From Rhizobium sp. ZPR4 (GTDB lineage Bacteria; Pseudomonadota; Alphaproteobacteria; Rhizobiales; Rhizobiaceae): a stretch of DNA of 64,000 bases. Of the stretch, positions 62,114-64,000 are shown piece by piece. Where the stretch lies: the NCBI RefSeq assembly GCF_040215725.1, contig NZ_CP157967.1:372001-436000 (forward strand), given 5' to 3'. Position 1 is the first letter of the stretch. The number at the start of each line of letters is the position of its first letter. Made by a program: the position numbers and the translations under genes. The notes under the pieces are model-generated. The model saw only the letters and a program-made list of their open reading frames with translations. It made no database searches and was not told the origin of the DNA.

Positions 62114-62974
62114 ATGGTTGGGTTCTTGAGACGCATGCTTCCGAAGCGCTTCCGCAAGGAGGAGGTGATCGTGCCCGTCGTCCGTTTGAGCGGCGTCATC
62201 TCGTCCGGTGGCGGCCCGCTGCGGCAATCGCTCAATCTTGCAGGCGTGTCGCAGGCGCTCGAAAAGGCCTTCAGCATGAAGACGGCGCCGGCCGTTGCCA
62301 TCGTCGTCAATTCGCCGGGCGGTTCTCCGGTGCAATCGCGCATGATCTACAATCGCATTCGCGATCTTGCCGCCGAGAAAAACAAGAAGGTGCTGGTCTT
62401 CGTCGAGGATGTCGCAGCATCCGGCGGCTATATGATTGCGCTGGCGGGTGATGAGATCATTGCCGATGCGACTTCCATCGTGGGCTCGATCGGCGTCGTT
62501 TCCGGCGGTTTCGGTTTTCCCGAGCTTTTGAAGAAGATTGGCGTCGAGCGCCGCGTCTATACCGCCGGCGACAACAAGGTGATCCTCGATCCCTTCAAAC
62601 CGGAGAAGGAAAAGGACATCGAATATCTGAAAAGCCTGCAGCTCGAGATCCACAAGGTCTTCATCGACATGGTGCTCGAGCGGCGGACTGGGAAGCTCTC
62701 GGCGGACGAAACAGTGTTCTCAGGCCTCTTCTGGACCGGCAGTCGCGGGCTCGAGCTTGGCTTGATCGATGGCCTCGGCGACATGCGTCAGGAATTGAGG
62801 AAGCGTTTCGGCGACAAGGTCAAGCCGATGTTGATTACCACGCCGCGCAGCCTTTTCGGCCGCAAGGCTCCGGGCATTTCGCTTGGCGGCATGAATGGCC
62901 TCGGCGCCGGGCTTGCTTCCGGGCTTGCGGAAGCGGCAGAGGAGAGGGCATTGTGGAGCCGGTACGGATTGTAA
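62114..62974 (+). CDS. S49 family serine peptidase (SppA/SohB-like)
   Basis: A 286-residue signal-peptide peptidase-like protein. The catalytic Ser is in VEDVAASGGYMIALAGDEIIADATSIVGSIGVVSGGFGF (Ser about residue 104), and the Lys is predicted in VERRVYTAGDNKVILDPFKP (about residues 148-167). No clear signal peptide or membrane helix is present; MVGFLRRMLPKRFRKEEVIV is only weakly hydrophobic, so it may be peripheral or cytoplasmic. The TTVDGVGDMRQ-like region is present (LIDGLGDMRQELRKRFG). A small membrane protein gene follows 16 bp later. Confidence 0.88.
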   Translation: MVGFLRRMLPKRFRKEEVIVPVVRLSGVISSGGGPLRQSLNLAGVSQALEKAFSMKTAPAVAIVVNSPGGSPVQSRMIYNRIRDLAAEKNKKVLVFVEDVAASGGYMIALAGDEIIADATSIVGSIGVVSGGFGFPELLKKIGVERRVYTAGDNKVILDPFKPEKEKDIEYLKSLQLEIHKVFIDMVLERRTGKLSADETVFSGLFWTGSRGLELGLIDGLGDMRQELRKRFGDKVKPMLITTPRSLFGRKAPGISLGGMNGLGAGLASGLAEAAEERALWSRYGL

Positions 62975-62990
62975 TCGGGAGCGCTGGGTA

Positions 62991-63182
62991 ATGCCCCAGA
63001 CTATCTTCTTCATCATCGCTGTCGGCGGCATCTGGTTGCTCTATCGACGCTTCGTGCGCGATGCCCGGAAGCTTGCCGAAAAATCCCGCCGTGCCGAAAC
63101 GGAACGCCGCACGGGCGCCATGGGAACGCTGGTCAAGGATCCGAAGACCGGCGAGTATCATGTGAAGCGCGAGGATGAATAA
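62991..63182 (+). CDS. Small single-pass membrane protein
   Basis: A 63-residue protein beginning MPQTIFFIIAVGGIWLLYRRFV (one membrane helix, residues 3-19), then a basic stretch and MGTLVKDPKTGEYHVKRED. The LVKDPKTGEYHV pattern is shared by small rhizobial proteins coded near S49 peptidase genes. It is likely co-transcribed with the peptidase and might be a substrate or partner. Function unknown. Confidence 0.75.
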   Translation: MPQTIFFIIAVGGIWLLYRRFVRDARKLAEKSRRAETERRTGAMGTLVKDPKTGEYHVKREDE

Positions 63183-63301
63183 AACTCATATGCCCCGGTG
63201 AGGCTGGCTGCATTGCCGTTTGTGCTTCAAAGCCTTGACCCTTTCGCCCCGCCGTGGCACCTGTCCGCCCAACCATTCGCTAGCAGAAGAAATTAGCTCC
63301 C

Positions 63302-64000
63302 ATGACTGCCAACGTGCCCGACCACATGAACCCGAAGCGCTCCTTCCAAGCGCTAATCCTGACGCTGCACAATTATTGGGCCGACAAGGGTTGCGCGGTT
63401 TTGCAGCCCTACGACATGGAAGTGGGCGCCGGCACGTTCCATCCGGCGACCACGCTGCGTTCGCTCGGCCCGAAGCCCTGGCGGGCTGCCTATGTCCAGC
63501 CGTCGCGCCGTCCGTCCGACGGCCGCTATGGTGAAAACCCGAACCGCCTGCAGCATTATTATCAGTATCAGGTCATCCTGAAGCCCAATCCGCCGAACCT
63601 GCAGGAGCTCTATCTCGGCTCGCTGAAAGCGATCGGCCTCGATCCGCTGTTGCATGATATCCGCTTCGTCGAGGACGACTGGGAAAGCCCGACGCTCGGC
63701 GCATGGGGTCTCGGCTGGGAATGCTGGTGCGACGGCATGGAAGTCTCGCAATTCACCTATTTCCAGCAGGTCTGCGGCATCGAATGCGCGCCGGTTGCCG
63801 GCGAGCTGACCTATGGTCTGGAGCGCCTTGCGACCTACGTTCAGGGCGTCGACAGCGTCTATGACCTGAATTTCAACGGCCTCGAAGGCGAAGACAAGAT
63901 CACCTATGGCGACGTCTTCCTGCAGGCTGAGCAGGAATATTCGCGGCATAATTTCGAATATGCCAATACCGAGATGCTGCATCGCCATTTCATCGATGCC
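63302..64000 (+). CDS. glyQ: Glycine--tRNA ligase alpha subunit, 5' part (cut by window edge)
   Basis: Catalytic subunit of the bacterial alpha2-beta2 glycyl-tRNA synthetase. The visible 233 residues start [26 protein letters not shown]; the ATG at 63326 (MNPKRSF) is another plausible start. Strongly conserved blocks are [62 protein letters not shown], and [33 protein letters not shown]. The C-terminus lies beyond the window; glyS is expected downstream. Confidence 0.97.
   Translation, partial: MTANVPDHMNPKRSFQALILTLHNYWADKGCAVLQPYDMEVGAGTFHPATTLRSLGPKPWRAAYVQPSRRPSDGRYGENPNRLQHYYQYQVILKPNPPNLQELYLGSLKAIGLDPLLHDIRFVEDDWESPTLGAWGLGWECWCDGMEVSQFTYFQQVCGIECAPVAGELTYGLERLATYVQGVDSVYDLNFNGLEGEDKITYGDVFLQAEQEYSRHNFEYANTEMLHRHFIDA

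Overview
The window comes from a GC-rich alphaproteobacterial chromosome, almost certainly Rhizobiaceae and most likely the genus Rhizobium. The evidence is the hisS-hisZ-hisG order, the mctS-mctR-DUF3311-mctP monocarboxylate uptake locus (mctSRP is known from R. leguminosarum), the waaA-HAD-lpxK lipid A/core cluster preceded by a DUF4170 gene, an F0-only ATP synthase operon (atpI-B-E-b'-b), a CIRCE-controlled groESL operon, and short intergenic elements of the Rhizobium RIME type. About 63 protein genes are supported. Two are cut by the window edges: hisS (5' end missing) and glyQ (3' end missing). No rRNA, tRNA, insertion sequence, prophage or CRISPR array was seen. Most of this is core chromosome, so the novelty lies mainly in regulatory sites and in the oddities of a few genes.

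Layout. 1-2.8 kb: histidine genes ending in a strong terminator. 2.9-7.3 kb: doxX and a glutathione transferase gene, divergent around a perfect palindrome, then a small PAS-like orphan and groESL. 7.6-13.6 kb: HAD hydrolase, ribF and the MctSR/MctP uptake system. 13.9-21.5 kb: ileS, a lipoprotein, tadA, a pseudouridine synthase with a very long RG-rich tail, rsmD and a patatin-like lipase. 21.5-26.9 kb: serine hydrolase, a KefB-type antiporter, pmbA and a CysQ-like phosphatase. 27.0-30.9 kb: lipid A/Kdo genes. 31.1-36.5 kb: mutL, a PAS-REC-REC protein without a kinase domain, and a GGDEF-EAL protein. 36.6-41.8 kb: a PRC-barrel protein, then a galactonate-type (De Ley-Doudoroff) catabolic operon with a divergent IclR regulator. 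42-49 kb: a LuxR solo, a sigma-54 promoter region, Mrp, CorA, Kup and a SleB-like hydrolase. 49.4-52.3 kb: the F0 operon. 52.3-64 kb: a phosphotransferase, rnhB, an SPL-like radical SAM protein behind a LexA box, a small glycosyltransferase, a TPR-ispE-moaB operon, polyprenyl synthase, an RNA/DNA methyltransferase, an S49 peptidase and glyQ.

The most interesting signals are these. (1) A near-consensus sigma-54 promoter at 42984-43000 drives a roughly 120-nt stretch with a 5' hairpin and a long 3' hairpin, which could be an RpoN-dependent small RNA or a structured leader of mrp. (2) A 7-2-7 inverted repeat of NarL type is centred near -42 of a predicted promoter for the DUF3311-mctP genes, directly behind the NarL/FixJ-type regulator MctR. 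(3) A full alphaproteobacterial LexA box (GTTC-N7-GTTC) lies upstream of an SPL-like radical SAM gene. (4) A LuxR solo has lost key acyl-homoserine-lactone contact residues. (5) Several perfect palindromes without an assigned regulator lie upstream of a lipoprotein gene, between doxX and the GST gene, and upstream of the PAS-like orphan. All assignments rest on reading the sequence and on recall of family features. No database search was run.
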